Origin: Verrucomicrobiia bacterium
GTDB lineage: Bacteria > Verrucomicrobiota > Verrucomicrobiia > Limisphaerales > UBA9464
Assembly: GCA_019634635.1 (NCBI GenBank)
Contig: JAHCBB010000007.1
Span: 62,001 to 126,000, forward strand
Reading direction: 5' to 3'
DNA length: 64,000 nucleotides
The translations under genes were made by a program, and so were the position numbers. Shown one piece after another: positions 1 through 9,642 of this stretch. Every line of letters begins with the position of its first letter. The first letter of the stretch is position 1. Under the pieces are notes generated by a model. That model saw only the letters and a program-made list of their open reading frames with translations. It ran no database searches and was not told where the DNA came from.

Positions 1-1273
1 CCAACAGGCCGGCAAACGCCGCCACCTCGGCAAACGAGCCGTCGGGACGCTGCAGGAACAGGGTGTTGGCATCCGTCTGCGGACGCTCCAGCGGGTCGGC
101 CATGGCCACCGGCACGGTCGGCGTGCCATCCAGCATCGTCAGTCGGCGCACCGGATCCGGACTGAGCATGTCGAGAACCAGAAAATCCGGGAGCCCATCC
201 CGGTTGACATCGGCGAAGTCCACCCCCATCGAGAACAGGCTCGTATGCCGAAGCGCCGCCCGCGGAATCATCCGGAACCGCACCGTGCCCGGGGAACTCT
301 CATTGATCCAAAACCGGTCCGGGGACTGGAAGTCATTGCAGACGTAGAGGTCTGGACGTCCGTCGCCATTCACGTCGCAAAACTGCGCCGCGAGCCCCCA
401 GTCACGGGGCGGTTCCGTCAGCGGGCGGCCCGCCTCGTCCAGAAAGGCGCCGCCGGTCCAGGGCACCTCAACGAAATTGGTGCCTCCCAGATTGCGGTAC
501 AGCACGTCCACCTCGCCCAGTTCGTCAATGCCCCCGGCGGCGTTGATGACAAACCGGTTGGTCAGGTCGGGCGCTGTCGTCGGCCGGCCGTCGAGCGTGG
601 CAACCGAACGCGAAGCCCCCGATCCCGAAAACGTCGCGCGCGCGCCCGGCATGTCCATCAATGCATGCTGCCGGTAATTGCACACGTACAGGTCCACCCA
701 GCCATCCCCGTCCACATCCGCCAGCGCCAGCGAATGGCCGCCACGGGCGGACACCTGCCGAAAACCCAGGCGACGAAACGTTCCGCGTCCGTCGTTCACC
801 AGCACCCGCACTCCGTGACCATGGGAATTCAGGACGAGGTCCACCGCCCCGTCGCCGGTGAGGTCGGTGAAGGCGGCCGCCGTGACGTCCGCTGCCAGGG
901 CATCGCCGGCGCCAGCGAAGGCCGTCGCGGTGATGTCGCGAAACGTCCAGCCGCCGTCATTGCGCCACAACTGGCTGCCCCCGTCGGTGGCGGCGAGGAA
1001 CATGTCGGGACGCCCGTCGCCGTCCACATCCCCAAGCGCCACCCCGGCGCCATCCAGAAGCATCTGATTGGTCAGATGCCGGGAGACGGGGATCCGATGC
1101 GCAAACGTGATTCCGGTCTGTGCGGGATCGAGGCGGTGAAATCCGGCGCGTTGGGACGCCGGTTCCGGGGCCGATAGGCGTGTCAGGGTCGCGCCGCGCA
1201 AGCCCAGCGTCCCGGCAACCAGCGCCGCCGCCGCCACCACCCACCCGCCCGCCCACTGTCGGTTCATCCCCAT
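1..1273 (-). CDS. Secreted FG-GAP/VCBS repeat protein, N-terminal part
   Basis: The reading frame enters from the left edge, so only the first ~424 residues are visible. It opens ATG-GGG-ATG (alternative start 1267) followed by a hydrophobic signal-like stretch (WVVAAAALVAGTLGL). At least five calcium-binding-type FG-GAP loops follow, such as DVDGDGRPD, DLTGDGAVD, DVDGDGWVD, DVNGDGRPD and DVNRDGLPD. These repeats build integrin-like beta-propellers in exported proteins, and this arrangement is typical of the VCBS/ASPIC-UnbV (CRTAC-like) proteins abundant in PVC and Bacteroidota genomes. Function is unknown; extracellular binding or scaffolding is the usual inference. It is divergent from the polymerase-like gene at 1522. 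The C-terminal half, where an ASPIC/UnbV domain would lie, is outside the window. Confidence 0.85.
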   Translation of the reverse strand, partial: MGMNRQWAGGWVVAAAALVAGTLGLRGATLTRLSAPEPASQRAGFHRLDPAQTGITFAHRIPVSRHLTNQMLLDGAGVALGDVDGDGRPDMFLAATDGGSQLWRNDGGWTFRDITATAFAGAGDALAADVTAAAFTDLTGDGAVDLVLNSHGHGVRVLVNDGRGTFRRLGFRQVSARGGHSLALADVDGDGWVDLYVCNYRQHALMDMPGARATFSGSGASRSVATLDGRPTTAPDLTNRFVINAAGGIDELGEVDVLYRNLGGTNFVEVPWTGGAFLDEAGRPLTEPPRDWGLAAQFCDVNGDGRPDLYVCNDFQSPDRFWINESSPGTVRFRMIPRAALRHTSLFSMGVDFADVNRDGLPDFLVLDMLSPDPVRRLTMLDGTPTVPVAMADPLERPQTDANTLFLQRPDGSFAEVAAFAGLL

Positions 1274-1521
1274 GCGGTGTGCCGACCATGCGGAGCGTCG
1301 GCGGTTGTGGCAAGGCACCCGGGCGGATCCGCCGGTCCCATCCCCGGCTCCGAAGCCGTTACGGACCGCGACGCCCCCATCGCGGGGTCCTGTCCCGTCG
1401 CCTCCCCGAATGCCTGCGAATCCGGGCGGGAGATCGGTGCGGATCCCGGGTCCCCGGCAGGGGCTCCAATTTTCTGGTCCGTACGCGGAGCCCCCGGCAG
1501 GATGCCGTTGTGTTTGCGCTC

Positions 1522-2808
1522 ATGCAGCGGCGGCCGGCTCTCACGCTGATGCTGGCGTCCTGGTTCCTGCCGATCCTGGTGGTCCTGTTGGCGGATCCCC
1601 CGCTGGACAAGGCGATTTCGGCGGGAACCTGGGTGCTGATCGCGACCTGCATCGCCGCGGCGACGCTTGGGTTGCTGGTCACACCCCGCCCCCTCGTGGA
1701 CCCACCCCGTCCTGCAAGCATCCTGCTGGTCCTTGGCCTTGCCGCATTCGGGGCGGCCGCGGGATTCCTGTTCTGGATCCTGACCCGGAACACGTCGTAC
1801 TCGCTGGAAGAGGTCCGCAACCTGCTGCACGAGAAGGCGATTACCATGACCCGCCTTCAGGGCTACCTGTTCCACGCCGGGGGCGCGAGTTCCCTCATCG
1901 CGATCGTCTTGGCGGCCCAGACGCGACGACCCCTGCTGTGGATCGCCATCGCGGTGGTGGCGGCCATCGTGGGATGGGCGGGATTCATGATCAACTTCGG
2001 TGCCCGCGTCTATGCGATGATCGCCATCGCGCTCGGGATGTGCGGCGTGCTGACCCGGTTTCCCCGTCAGATTTTCTCCCTGCGCGGACTGGTGCTGGGC
2101 ACGGCGTTTCTGATTCCCCTCTACGTGGTCAACGTGTTGTTCGTCGAGAAGCGAATGGAGAGCAATTTTGCGAATCCGGTCTTCGGGGAATCCATCGCGG
2201 CCAAGGCCTCGACACTGATCCGGGTTCAGGATGGCGGCATCGCCGGACATCCGTTTGTCGTCTCGGCGGCATGGCTCCTTCTGCAGTTTTCCAGCGATCC
2301 GGTTTACTATCTGGATTACTACCGGGGGCTGAACTTCCCCCACCACTACGGCCTCTACCAGTTTTCGCTCATTGCCCAGCGCATTCCCGACTACGACTGG
2401 CAGGAGAAGCGCGATCAGATTGACATCATGTACGAGGCGATCGGCACCTACACCAACGTCTGGGGCACGTCCATCCGGGATGCCGCGATTGACTTTGGCG
2501 AAATCGGCGCGGTTGTGATGTTCTTCGTCATGGGGTGGGCGACCGGATGGATGGGAGCGACCACCACGTTGGGCGGGCGGTCCCTGCATCTGTGCCTGAT
2601 GATGTGGCTGTTTTACAGTCCCTACAACAGCCCGATCACCATGCGCCCCTACCAACTGAGCCTCTTTGTCCTGCTGGCCTGGCACATCGTGGAAGCCCAC
2701 CGGCACCGATTCCTGGAGGCCGGTGCGGGGGAACGCCCGGGCCGGCCATCGGCGCTTCCAGACGGCACCCCCGCCGAAGCGTCGTCCGCGGCCTCCCGGA
2801 CCGCTTAG
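1522..2808 (+). CDS. O-antigen/oligosaccharide repeat-unit polymerase-like membrane protein
   Basis: A 428-aa protein with about ten hydrophobic segments (for example [18 protein letters not shown] at the N-terminus and [13 protein letters not shown] near the C-terminus). A hydrophilic central/late loop contains [20 protein letters not shown], preceding another TM segment. A Tyr/Asn-rich loop followed by a phrase like 'D-FG-G' before the last membrane segments is characteristic of Wzy-type O-antigen polymerases, which join lipid-linked repeat units at the periplasmic face. I chose the ATG at 1522 because the frame upstream is low-complexity and Arg/Pro-rich; a GTG at 1510 is an alternative. 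It ends in a 4-bp convergent overlap with metH. No glycosyltransferases are next to it, so the polymerase role is a fold-level inference. Another exporter/ligase of the same superfamily is possible. Confidence 0.6.
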   Translation: MQRRPALTLMLASWFLPILVVLLADPPLDKAISAGTWVLIATCIAAATLGLLVTPRPLVDPPRPASILLVLGLAAFGAAAGFLFWILTRNTSYSLEEVRNLLHEKAITMTRLQGYLFHAGGASSLIAIVLAAQTRRPLLWIAIAVVAAIVGWAGFMINFGARVYAMIAIALGMCGVLTRFPRQIFSLRGLVLGTAFLIPLYVVNVLFVEKRMESNFANPVFGESIAAKASTLIRVQDGGIAGHPFVVSAAWLLLQFSSDPVYYLDYYRGLNFPHHYGLYQFSLIAQRIPDYDWQEKRDQIDIMYEAIGTYTNVWGTSIRDAAIDFGEIGAVVMFFVMGWATGWMGATTTLGGRSLHLCLMMWLFYSPYNSPITMRPYQLSLFVLLAWHIVEAHRHRFLEAGAGERPGRPSALPDGTPAEASSAASRTA

Positions 2809-5800
2809 CCGGCTTCCGACGTTGGAGCCCCTTGCGGACGGGTCCCGGGTTCGTTCATGGGCGGGGGCGCCCCGGCCACGGCGGGTTCGTAGTTGAGCCA
2901 GGGACCCAGCCAGCGCTCCATGTCCGCCAGCGGACGCCCCTTGCGGTTCGCCAAATCTGCCACCTGATCGCGATCCAGTTTTCCCACGGCGAAGTATTTC
3001 GCTTCGGGATGGGCGAAATAGAGGCCACTGACACTGCTGCCCGGCCACATCGCGAAGTTCTCGGTGAGTCGGATTCCGGTGTGCCGCTCCACGTCGAGCA
3101 ATTCCCAGAGGATCCCCTTTTCGGTGTGATCCGGGCACGCCGGATAGCCCGGTGCCGGGCGGATACCCCGATACTTCTCTTCGATCAGATCCTCGGGCGT
3201 CAGGTTTTCCTCCCGCCCGAAACCCCATGCCTCGCGAACCCTGCGGTGGAGATATTCGGCAAACGCCTCGGCGAGCCGGTCGGCAAGGGCCTCCGCCATG
3301 ATGGCGTTGAAGTCGTCGTGCTCGGCTCGGAACCGCTTCACCAGCGCCTCAAGCCCCTCGCCAACGGTCACGGCAAAGGCACCCAGATGATCCGCTGCAG
3401 GCCTCGGGGCCACATAATCCGCCAGGGACCAGTTCGGGGAGTTGTCCCCCTTCTCCATCTGCTGCCGGAGAAAATGAAACCGGGTCAACACCTGCGCCCG
3501 CGAGTCGTCCGTATAGAGCTCGACGTCCTCCCCGGTCCGGTTGGCGGGGAAGATCCCGAAGACGCCCCGGGCACGCAGCTGCCTTCCGGCAATGATCTCG
3601 TCCAGCAGCGTCTGCGCCGACGCAAAAAGCCGCGTGGCCTCGGCCCCGTACTTCGCGTTGGTCAGGATGGCGGGATGGCGTCCGCGCAGTTCCCAGGTAT
3701 GAAAGAACGGGGACCAGTCTATGTAGGGCCGGAGCACTTCGAGCGGAAGGTCGTTGACAACCTGGATGCCGGGACATTCCGGCTGCGGCAGGTCGTCAAA
3801 TCGGAGCCGTGCCGCGTTGGCGCGCGCCTGTCCGATGGTCTTGAGTTTCTGCACCTGTCCGGAATGCGCGGCACGGGCCCGCTCGTAGTCGGCGCGCAAG
3901 CGCTCGACGAATCCGGGTTTCTGGTCCGGGGACAGCAGGCTGCTGACCACCGGAACGGCGCGCGAGGCGTCGAGGACATGCACGACGGGCTCGCTGTAGC
4001 CCGGGGCGATCTTGACGGCCGTGTGGGCCCGGCTGGTGGTCGCGCCGCCGATCAACAACGGCACTTTGAACCCGGTCCGCTCCATCTCGCGGGCAACGTG
4101 CTGCATCTCGTCGAGCGACGGCGTGATCAGGCCGCTGAGTCCGATGACATCCACCCGGTGCTCCTGTGCCGCCGCCAGGATCTTCTCGCAGGACACCATG
4201 ACGCCCAGGTCAATGACCTCGAAGTTGTTGCAGCCAAGCACCACCCCGACAATGTTCTTGCCGATGTCGTGGACATCACCCTTCACGGTGGCCATGAGGA
4301 CGCGTCCCTGGGCGCGCGTGGCGCGGCCGGCCGCCGCTTCGGCGGCTTTTTCCGCCTCCATGAACGGGGTGAGATAGGCAACGGCCTTCTTCATCACGCG
4401 CGCCGATTTCACCACCTGTGGCAGAAACATCTTGCCTGCGCCGAACAGGTCCCCGACGACGTTCATCCCGTCCATGAGCGGGCCTTCGATCACCTTGAGG
4501 GGTTGCCCCAGCTTTTGTCGTGCCTCCTCGACATCCTCGTTGACGAACGCGTCGAGGCCCTTCACCAGCGAGTGCTTCAGGCGCTCCTCGACCGGCGCAC
4601 TGCGCCATGCCTCATCGGCACGGGATTCGGCGGTGATGCCCGAGTTCCGTCGCTTGACCTCATCGCCGTAGGCGACCAGCCGCTCGGTGGCGTCGGGACG
4701 ACGGTTGAGGAGCACGTCCTCGACGCGGGTCAGCAGCGCGTCCGGGATCTCTTCGTACACCTCCAGCAGGCCGGCGTTGACGATCCCCATGTCCAGGCCG
4801 GCGCGGATCGCGTGATACAGGAACGCGCTGTGCATGGCCTCGCGGACCTGGTTGTTGCCCCGGAAACTGAAGCTGATATTGGAAATGCCACCACTGACTT
4901 TGGCGAGCGGGAGGTGCTCTTTGATCCAGCGGGTGGCTTCGATAAAATCAACCGCGTACGGGTTGTGCTCCTCGATCCCGGTGGCCACGGTGAGAACGTT
5001 GGGATCAAAGATGATGTCTTCCGCCGGGAATCCCGCCTGATGCACCAGCAGGTCGTAGGTGCGCCGACAGATCGCGGTTTTTCGCTCAAGGGTGTCGGCC
5101 TGCCCCTGCTCGTCGAAGGCCATCACCACCACGGCGGCGCCATAACGGCGGACCCGGCGGGCCTGCTCCAGGAACCGTGCCTCGCCCTCCTTGAGGGAGA
5201 TGGAATTGACGATGCCCTTGCCCTGGAGGCAGCGGAGTCCCGCCTCGATCACCGACCACTTGGACGAGTCCACCATGATCGGGACGCGCGCAATATCCGG
5301 CTCGGCCGCAACCAGATTGAGAAAGCGGGTCATGGCGGCGGCACCGTCGAGCATCCCCTCGTCCATGTTCACATCAATGATCTGGGCGCCGGTTTCGACC
5401 TGTTGCTTGCAGATGGCGAGGGCGTCTTCAAACTGCCCGGCAAGGATCAGCTTCGCGAACTTCGGTGATCCGGTGACGTTGGCCCGCTCGCCGATGTTGA
5501 TGAAATTCGTCTCCGGAGTCTGGGTGAAGGCCTCCATTCCCGAAAGGCGGAGCCGCTTGGGCAGCGACGGGGCGACGCGGGGTGCCAGACCCCGCACCGC
5601 GTCGGCGATGGCCCGGATGTGTTGGGGCGTGGTGCCGCAGCACCCGCCGACAATGTTCAGCCAGCCCGCTTCAGCCCACGGGCGGATCTGGGGTGCCAGG
5701 GACTCGGGGGTTTCCGGGAACCCCGTGGGCGACAGCGGATCCGGGAGTCCGGCATTGGGGTAGACGCAGATCGCCGTATCGGCGATGCGGTGGAGTTCCT

Positions 5801-6605
5801 CGACGTAGGCCCGCATCTCCTTCGGCCCAAGGGCGCAATTGAACCCGATGGTCACCGGCTGCGCGTGGCGAACGGAATGCCAGAAAGCCTCCACCGTCTG
5901 GCCGGTCAGGGTGCGGCCGGAGAGGTCCGTGATGGTCCCCGAGATCATCACCGGCAGACGAAACCCCCGGGTCTCGAAGACCTCTTCAAGCGTGAACAAC
6001 GCCGCCTTCGCGTTGAGCGTGTCAAAGATGGTCTCGACCAACAGCACGTCCACACCGCCGTCCAGCAACGCCTCAATCTGCTCCCGATACGCGACGCAGA
6101 GCTGGGAAAACGTAACCGCGCGAAATCCCGGGTCGTTGACATCCGGCGAGAGCGAGGTGGTGACAGGCAGGGGCCCGATCGCCCCGGCGACGAACCGCGG
6201 GGTTCCGGTCGCCGCGGCCACTTCATCGGCCGCCTCACGGGCAAGCCTGGCTCCGGCCAGGTTCATCTCCCTCGCAAGACCCGCCAGGAACGGATCACGG
6301 ATGACGTCGTCAAAAAACGCCGGATCCTTGCGGCCCTCCGGATCCCGGAAAAAGAAATCGTGCTGGCCGATCGTCGTGGCGCCGAAGGTGTTCGTTTCGA
6401 TGAGGTCGGCACCCGCTTCAAGGTACTGCCGGTGAATCTCACGGATCACCTGCGGCTGGGTGATCTGAAGCAGTTCGTTGTCGCCCTTGAGATCTTTGCC
6501 CTTCCACCCGGCAAACCGCTCGCCGCGGAACTGGGCCTCCCCCAGCCGATAGCGCTGGATCACCGTCCCCATCGCCCCGTCAATCAAGACAATACGCTGT
6601 GCCAT
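2805..6605 (-). CDS. metH: Cobalamin-dependent methionine synthase
   Basis: 1266 aa, close to E. coli MetH (1227). It transfers a methyl group from 5-methyltetrahydrofolate to homocysteine through cobalamin. Four modules appear in order. The homocysteine-binding TIM barrel (~1-320) has zinc ligands in GFNCALG and GGCCGTTP. The pterin-binding barrel (~360-620) includes [11 protein letters not shown] and [11 protein letters not shown]. The cap plus B12-binding domain (~640-890) has [10 protein letters not shown] (Asp-x-His-x-x-Gly, lower-ligand His) and [13 protein letters not shown]. The C-terminal reactivation domain (~900-1230) has [15 protein letters not shown] and the [14 protein letters not shown] segment that binds SAM. 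The start at 6605 places [11 protein letters not shown] at the usual N-terminal distance. In-frame starts upstream (GTG 6689, ATG 6665) exist and would add up to 28 residues. The protein is apparently monocistronic. Confidence 0.97.
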   Translation of the reverse strand: MAQRIVLIDGAMGTVIQRYRLGEAQFRGERFAGWKGKDLKGDNELLQITQPQVIREIHRQYLEAGADLIETNTFGATTIGQHDFFFRDPEGRKDPAFFDDVIRDPFLAGLAREMNLAGARLAREAADEVAAATGTPRFVAGAIGPLPVTTSLSPDVNDPGFRAVTFSQLCVAYREQIEALLDGGVDVLLVETIFDTLNAKAALFTLEEVFETRGFRLPVMISGTITDLSGRTLTGQTVEAFWHSVRHAQPVTIGFNCALGPKEMRAYVEELHRIADTAICVYPNAGLPDPLSPTGFPETPESLAPQIRPWAEAGWLNIVGGCCGTTPQHIRAIADAVRGLAPRVAPSLPKRLRLSGMEAFTQTPETNFINIGERANVTGSPKFAKLILAGQFEDALAICKQQVETGAQIIDVNMDEGMLDGAAAMTRFLNLVAAEPDIARVPIMVDSSKWSVIEAGLRCLQGKGIVNSISLKEGEARFLEQARRVRRYGAAVVVMAFDEQGQADTLERKTAICRRTYDLLVHQAGFPAEDIIFDPNVLTVATGIEEHNPYAVDFIEATRWIKEHLPLAKVSGGISNISFSFRGNNQVREAMHSAFLYHAIRAGLDMGIVNAGLLEVYEEIPDALLTRVEDVLLNRRPDATERLVAYGDEVKRRNSGITAESRADEAWRSAPVEERLKHSLVKGLDAFVNEDVEEARQKLGQPLKVIEGPLMDGMNVVGDLFGAGKMFLPQVVKSARVMKKAVAYLTPFMEAEKAAEAAAGRATRAQGRVLMATVKGDVHDIGKNIVGVVLGCNNFEVIDLGVMVSCEKILAAAQEHRVDVIGLSGLITPSLDEMQHVAREMERTGFKVPLLIGGATTSRAHTAVKIAPGYSEPVVHVLDASRAVPVVSSLLSPDQKPGFVERLRADYERARAAHSGQVQKLKTIGQARANAARLRFDDLPQPECPGIQVVNDLPLEVLRPYIDWSPFFHTWELRGRHPAILTNAKYGAEATRLFASAQTLLDEIIAGRQLRARGVFGIFPANRTGEDVELYTDDSRAQVLTRFHFLRQQMEKGDNSPNWSLADYVAPRPAADHLGAFAVTVGEGLEALVKRFRAEHDDFNAIMAEALADRLAEAFAEYLHRRVREAWGFGREENLTPEDLIEEKYRGIRPAPGYPACPDHTEKGILWELLDVERHTGIRLTENFAMWPGSSVSGLYFAHPEAKYFAVGKLDRDQVADLANRKGRPLADMERWLGPWLNYEPAVAGAPPPMNEPGTRPQGAPTSEAG

Positions 6606-6711
6606 CAAGGGGATCAGGCCCCCGCCCCGCGCATAGGAGACTGCCCCAAGATCGCCGCTGACCATGACCTCAGCGTATCGCTCACCCACTGGAGCTCAAG
6701 TTTCAAATCAA

Positions 6712-6725
6712 CGCATCTGGATGCG
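6712..6725 (-). promoter_or_regulatory. Perfect hairpin in the metH upstream leader
   Basis: On the metH strand the bases read CGCATCCAGATGCG, a perfect 5-bp stem with a CCAG tetraloop. It is followed at once by an A/T-richer stretch (TTGATTTGAAACTTG) that contrasts with the GC-rich surroundings. The stretch TGATTTGA resembles the conserved L1 of SAM-II riboswitches, but I cannot find the matching 3' pseudoknot strand. This is a candidate leader element only. Confidence 0.25.
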
Positions 6726-6811
6726 GTGATATCTATCCAGGATCAACTTGGCGGGAAGAAGTCACCCCGGTGTCACGGATCTGTCACAAGGAGGGTGGCA
6801 GGATCACTTCC

Positions 6812-7285
6812 ATGAGATCGCTTCGGTCAGACGCTGCGGATGCGTTACCCAGGTTCCCGCCCGATCTCGCGGAAACGGTGGGGGCGGTCCGGCTGATGCA
6901 GCTCGCCCTGGAGGCCGTCGCGGCCGAGGAGATCCAGGCGCGTGAATTTCGTGGCGCGGATGGAACTCCCGCCTGCTCCTACCGCATGCTGGCGACGCTG
7001 ATGAGTTACGCCTACGCCCGGGGACTGCTGAGCTCCGAGGACATTGAGAATCAGGTCAGGACGGATGCGGATCTTCGCTACCTCTGTGCCCGCGAGTTGC
7101 CGGATGCGCAGGCGCTCCGGCAGTTCCGCCGGCGGGAATGGGCCTGCCTGAACCGTGTGCTCGTCCGTCTCCTTGCCTCCGCGGCCGCACAGGGAGCATC
7201 CAATCCGCCGAGGGATCCCGAGGGCGAGGCGGCGGGGCGCATGGAGCGGGCGGCGGCGGCCGACAGCCTGGCGCTCGACTATTGA
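6812..7285 (+). CDS. Orphan transposase N-terminal (DUF772-like) domain protein
   Basis: 157 aa. Residues ~55-120 (YRMLATLMSYAYARGLLSS, then EDIENQVRTDADLRYLCA, ELPDAQALRQFRRREW) match the InsH/DUF772 helical domain found at the N-terminus of IS5/IS1182-type transposases, with its order 'tyr-ala-tyr ... ser-ser-x-x-ile-glu ... arg-x-leu-cys ... phe-arg-arg'. No DDE catalytic domain follows: the frame ends after an Ala/Arg-rich tail and the next gene begins. I see no terminal inverted repeats. The ATG at 6812 is preferred because AGGA lies ~9 nt upstream and a GGAGGG lies inside the longer alternative (GTG at 6770). Either this is a transposase relic or a domesticated DNA-binding module; the intact reading frame and its position between housekeeping genes slightly favour the latter. 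Confidence 0.6.
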   Translation: MRSLRSDAADALPRFPPDLAETVGAVRLMQLALEAVAAEEIQAREFRGADGTPACSYRMLATLMSYAYARGLLSSEDIENQVRTDADLRYLCARELPDAQALRQFRRREWACLNRVLVRLLASAAAQGASNPPRDPEGEAAGRMERAAAADSLALDY

Positions 7286-7339
7286 GCATTGAGCAGGCGC
7301 CTCGCGGGGCTCGAGGTGGGGCGCCGTCCCGACAAACGC

Positions 7340-7368
7340 TTGATGGGAACCGGGGCCGTTCCTAGGTT
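7340..7368 (+). promoter_or_regulatory. Sigma70-type promoter of the LysM gene
   Basis: TTGATG (7340-7345), 17-nt spacer, TAGGTT (7363-7368). The ATG at 7377 lies 8 nt after the -10 box, so the transcript would start at or next to the start codon. Confidence 0.5.
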
Positions 7369-7376
7369 GGCTCCGG

Positions 7377-8009
7377 ATGAAAAGAACTGCCGCAGTCACC
7401 CTCGTTGCCACCGCGCTCCTTCTTTTCATTCCGGCCCGCGCACAGGTGGATGCCGAGGATCTCCGACGCCTCAACGGGACCGTGGAGGCGCTGACGGAGG
7501 GACAGGAAAGCCTTCGCCGACAGATCCAGGAACTACGGGAGCAGTTGGAGCGCGTCCGGTCGGAAAACGCCCAGCTTCGCGTCGAGCTGGCGGGACAGCG
7601 TGACCAGGTAACCCGCGACCAGCTCAAGCAGGTGGTGGACCAGCTTCAGGAAGTGGACCGCCGTCGTGCCGCGGATGCCGAGTACGTCAAGACCCAGCTC
7701 GCAGACATTGCCCGCGAAGCCAGCAAGGCGGTCGCGGCGGCCGCCAAGGAGCCGCCGAGAACCCGTCCCGGAACGCGCCCCGGCGATTCCGTTTCCTCAC
7801 AGGGCCCGTCCTCCGAGCTGCGGCTTCCCGAATACATGTACGAGCACGTTGTGCGCCCGGGCGAAACGGTGAGCACCATCATCGCGGCCTACAATCAGGC
7901 GAAGGGGCTGAAGGTCACCCTGGCCCACGTGCTGGCCGCCAACCCGGAGCTCAAGGATCCAAAACGACTCCGGGCGGGACAAAAACTGAACATCCCCGAA
8001 GTCCGGTGA
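7377..8009 (+). CDS. Secreted coiled-coil LysM-domain protein
   Basis: 210 aa. A signal peptide (MKRTAAVTLVATALLLFIPARA) is followed by a long heptad-rich coiled coil (~25-120, Leu/Gln/Arg/Glu-rich) and a Pro/Arg linker (~125-150). A C-terminal LysM-like module (~153-210) runs from HVVRPGETVSTIIAAYNQ to LRAGQKLNIPEVR and includes the LysM hallmark 'L-x-x-x-N-P-x-L'. LysM binds peptidoglycan N-acetylglucosamine, so a periplasmic wall-tethered, oligomeric role is inferred. A clear promoter sits directly upstream, and the gene appears to be monocistronic. The exact function is unknown; tail-fibre-like spacers and cell-division helpers share this layout (coiled coil plus LysM). Confidence 0.85.
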   Translation: MKRTAAVTLVATALLLFIPARAQVDAEDLRRLNGTVEALTEGQESLRRQIQELREQLERVRSENAQLRVELAGQRDQVTRDQLKQVVDQLQEVDRRRAADAEYVKTQLADIAREASKAVAAAAKEPPRTRPGTRPGDSVSSQGPSSELRLPEYMYEHVVRPGETVSTIIAAYNQAKGLKVTLAHVLAANPELKDPKRLRAGQKLNIPEVR

Positions 8010-8040
8010 TCGTCGTGCCCGGGAAATTCCGTTCCTGGCG

Positions 8041-8736
8041 TCAGCGCACCCGCACCACGCGAGTCCGGGCCAGCACGTCGTGAAGTGCCCGTTTTTCGGG
8101 GGGTATGGCCGCCAGCAGGTAGCCGATCCCAAAGGAGGCACTGCTCAGGAGGGCGGCGGCGTAGCGGAGACACGCCCGCGGAAACCCCAGTGCGCTGCCA
8201 TCTTCCCGGACCACCCGCAACCCCAGGATCTGCTTTCCGGGCGTGGCGCCCAGCGCCCCATGAAACCCGGCGAAGTACGCGAGCCCCAGCGGCAGGTGAA
8301 TCGCCAGAGACACCAGCAGATAGCGGATCATCACCTGCGAGTCCGGGGTCGCCGATTTCCACTGGGCAAAAAACTCGGCCTGAAGGCGGGCCAGTGGTTC
8401 CGCCCAAGGCAGGGTGACCAGGCCCGTGATCGTCGTCAGCACCACCCAGTCCACAAGATAGGCGGCGACACGAACCCAGAATCCCGCCGCCACCAGGGCG
8501 GCCGCCGGGAGGGGTGGAGCCGGTGCGTCCGATGCCTGCGCGGGCACCGCCGGGGTCTGGAGATCCCACTTCAATTCGTCCCAGCCCCCCGCCGGACGCC
8601 ACCGCGCCTCATCACTCCGCCAGACCGGCGTGCCATGGGACAAACGGCCCTCCTCGCACCACTGCCGAAGCTCCTCCAGCGTGGCGGGACCATACTCCCG
8701 GCCATCACCACCGATCATCTTGTACTGGGTGCCCAT
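8041..8736 (-). CDS. GYF-RDD membrane protein
   Basis: 231 aa. The N-terminal ~50 residues form a GYF_2-type domain (GREYGPATLEELRQWCEEGR, then a paired Trp: PVWRSDEARWRPAGG). A Pro/Ala linker precedes an RDD domain (~85-228) with two or three TM segments. The RDD opens with FWVRVAAYLVDWVV (Arg...Asp pattern) and includes ATPGKQILGLRVV and a C-terminal KRALHDVLARTRVV; the latter two are characteristic of the family. The RDD family is poorly characterised (ion-antiport roles have been reported), and GYF_2 is a peptide-recognition module often fused to it in PVC bacteria. I chose the ATG at 8736 because a promoter (TTGCAG/TATTCA) ends 12 nt upstream and the longer frame is Arg/Pro-rich. It is convergent with the LysM gene. 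Confidence 0.85.
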   Translation of the reverse strand: MGTQYKMIGGDGREYGPATLEELRQWCEEGRLSHGTPVWRSDEARWRPAGGWDELKWDLQTPAVPAQASDAPAPPLPAAALVAAGFWVRVAAYLVDWVVLTTITGLVTLPWAEPLARLQAEFFAQWKSATPDSQVMIRYLLVSLAIHLPLGLAYFAGFHGALGATPGKQILGLRVVREDGSALGFPRACLRYAAALLSSASFGIGYLLAAIPPEKRALHDVLARTRVVRVR

Positions 8737-8748
8737 CCGTGTGGCGGC

Positions 8749-8777
8749 TGAATAGGGGGATGTGCCGGGGTCTGCAA
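8749..8777 (-). promoter_or_regulatory. Promoter of the GYF-RDD gene
   Basis: Minus-strand TTGCAG (8777-8772), 17-nt spacer, TATTCA (8754-8749). The -10 ends 12 nt before the ATG at 8736, implying a very short leader. Confidence 0.45.
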
Positions 8778-8887
8778 TGATTTTGGCTCCGGAATGGACG
8801 TCGGGTGCCCCCCGGAGCCAACGACTTCGTTCCGCAGGCCGGATTCCGGGTATCGCCTTTGCCCTCCAACAGCGGCACGCTGTCGGC

Positions 8888-9637
8888 ATGCCATCCGAGT
8901 CGGGAATCCCTGAGGCCGCCCATGGCAACGCCCGACCGGCGGCGGGCCACCACCTGGTGTTGGGCCTTGTCCTCCTGGCGTTGGCCGCCTGGTTTGGAAC
9001 GCGCTTTGGCCACCAATTGCCGGCGCTCGAGTCCTGGGTGGCTCAACAAGGAGCCCTGGGATGGCTGATCTTCGTCGCGGCCGCCATCGTCGGCACCTCC
9101 CTCTTCATTCCCGACACCGTCTTCGCCGTGGCGGCAGGGGCGCTCTTCGGGTTCGCAGGGGGGGCGGCGCTGATGACCACTGCGGTGTTGCTGACGGCGA
9201 CGCTGAACTTCACCCTCGCCAGACGATGGCTGCGCGGCCCGGTCCGACGCTGGATCGAACATCAACCGCGCCTCGCGGCCGTAGAGCGCGCCGTCGGTCG
9301 CGAGGGCCTCCGCTTCCTGTTCCTGCTGCGACTGACCCCGCTGAGCCCGGTCGCGGTCAGCTATTTGCTGGGAACCACGTCCACGCGCTTCGGACCGTTC
9401 CTCGCCACCAGCCTCGGCATCCTTCCAACCCTGTGGGTCGAGGTCTATCTGGGCCACGTGGCCGGACACATCGTCCGGGTTGCCGCGAACCCGGGGGCCC
9501 ATCGGCACCTCCACACCCTCCTGACCGTTTCCGGGCTGGTCGTCGCCGTTCTATTCCTCGCCTACGTCACCCGGATCGCGCGGAAGGCAATCGCCGAAGC
9601 CGAGGCGGCCATACCCGCAGAACCCGCCGGGCGCTGA
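8888..9637 (+). CDS. TVP38/TMEM64 (VTT-domain, DedA-like) membrane protein
   Basis: 249 aa with about five or six TM segments. The VTT/SNARE-associated core is recognisable. GWLIFVAAAIVGTSLFIPDT opens the reentrant region. The glycine-rich GALFGFAGGAALMTTAV motif, the Arg-rich cytosolic loop (LARRWLRGPVRRWI) and FLLRLTPLSPVAVSYLLGTT (family motif 'F-x-x-R-x-x-P-x-x-P') follow. DedA/VTT proteins act as lipid scramblases or undecaprenyl/phospholipid flippases, so an envelope-lipid role is inferred. The ATG at 8888 begins shortly before the first hydrophobic helix; the longer upstream frame lacks family features. It is convergent with mlaD, with 5 nt between the stops. Confidence 0.85.
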   Translation: MPSESGIPEAAHGNARPAAGHHLVLGLVLLALAAWFGTRFGHQLPALESWVAQQGALGWLIFVAAAIVGTSLFIPDTVFAVAAGALFGFAGGAALMTTAVLLTATLNFTLARRWLRGPVRRWIEHQPRLAAVERAVGREGLRFLFLLRLTPLSPVAVSYLLGTTSTRFGPFLATSLGILPTLWVEVYLGHVAGHIVRVAANPGAHRHLHTLLTVSGLVVAVLFLAYVTRIARKAIAEAEAAIPAEPAGR

Positions 9638-9642
9638 GGGAA

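Noticed and set aside
2535..5468. Very long plus-strand reading frame (977 codons) opposite metH
   Set aside because: It mirrors the metH codons on the other strand, lacks domains and is His/Asp/Gly/Arg-biased, as expected for antisense frames in GC-rich genes.
6635..6645. AGGAGACTGCC resembling the cobalamin-riboswitch B12 box
   Set aside because: It lies on the plus strand (antisense to metH), misses one base of the consensus, and no surrounding riboswitch stems are visible.
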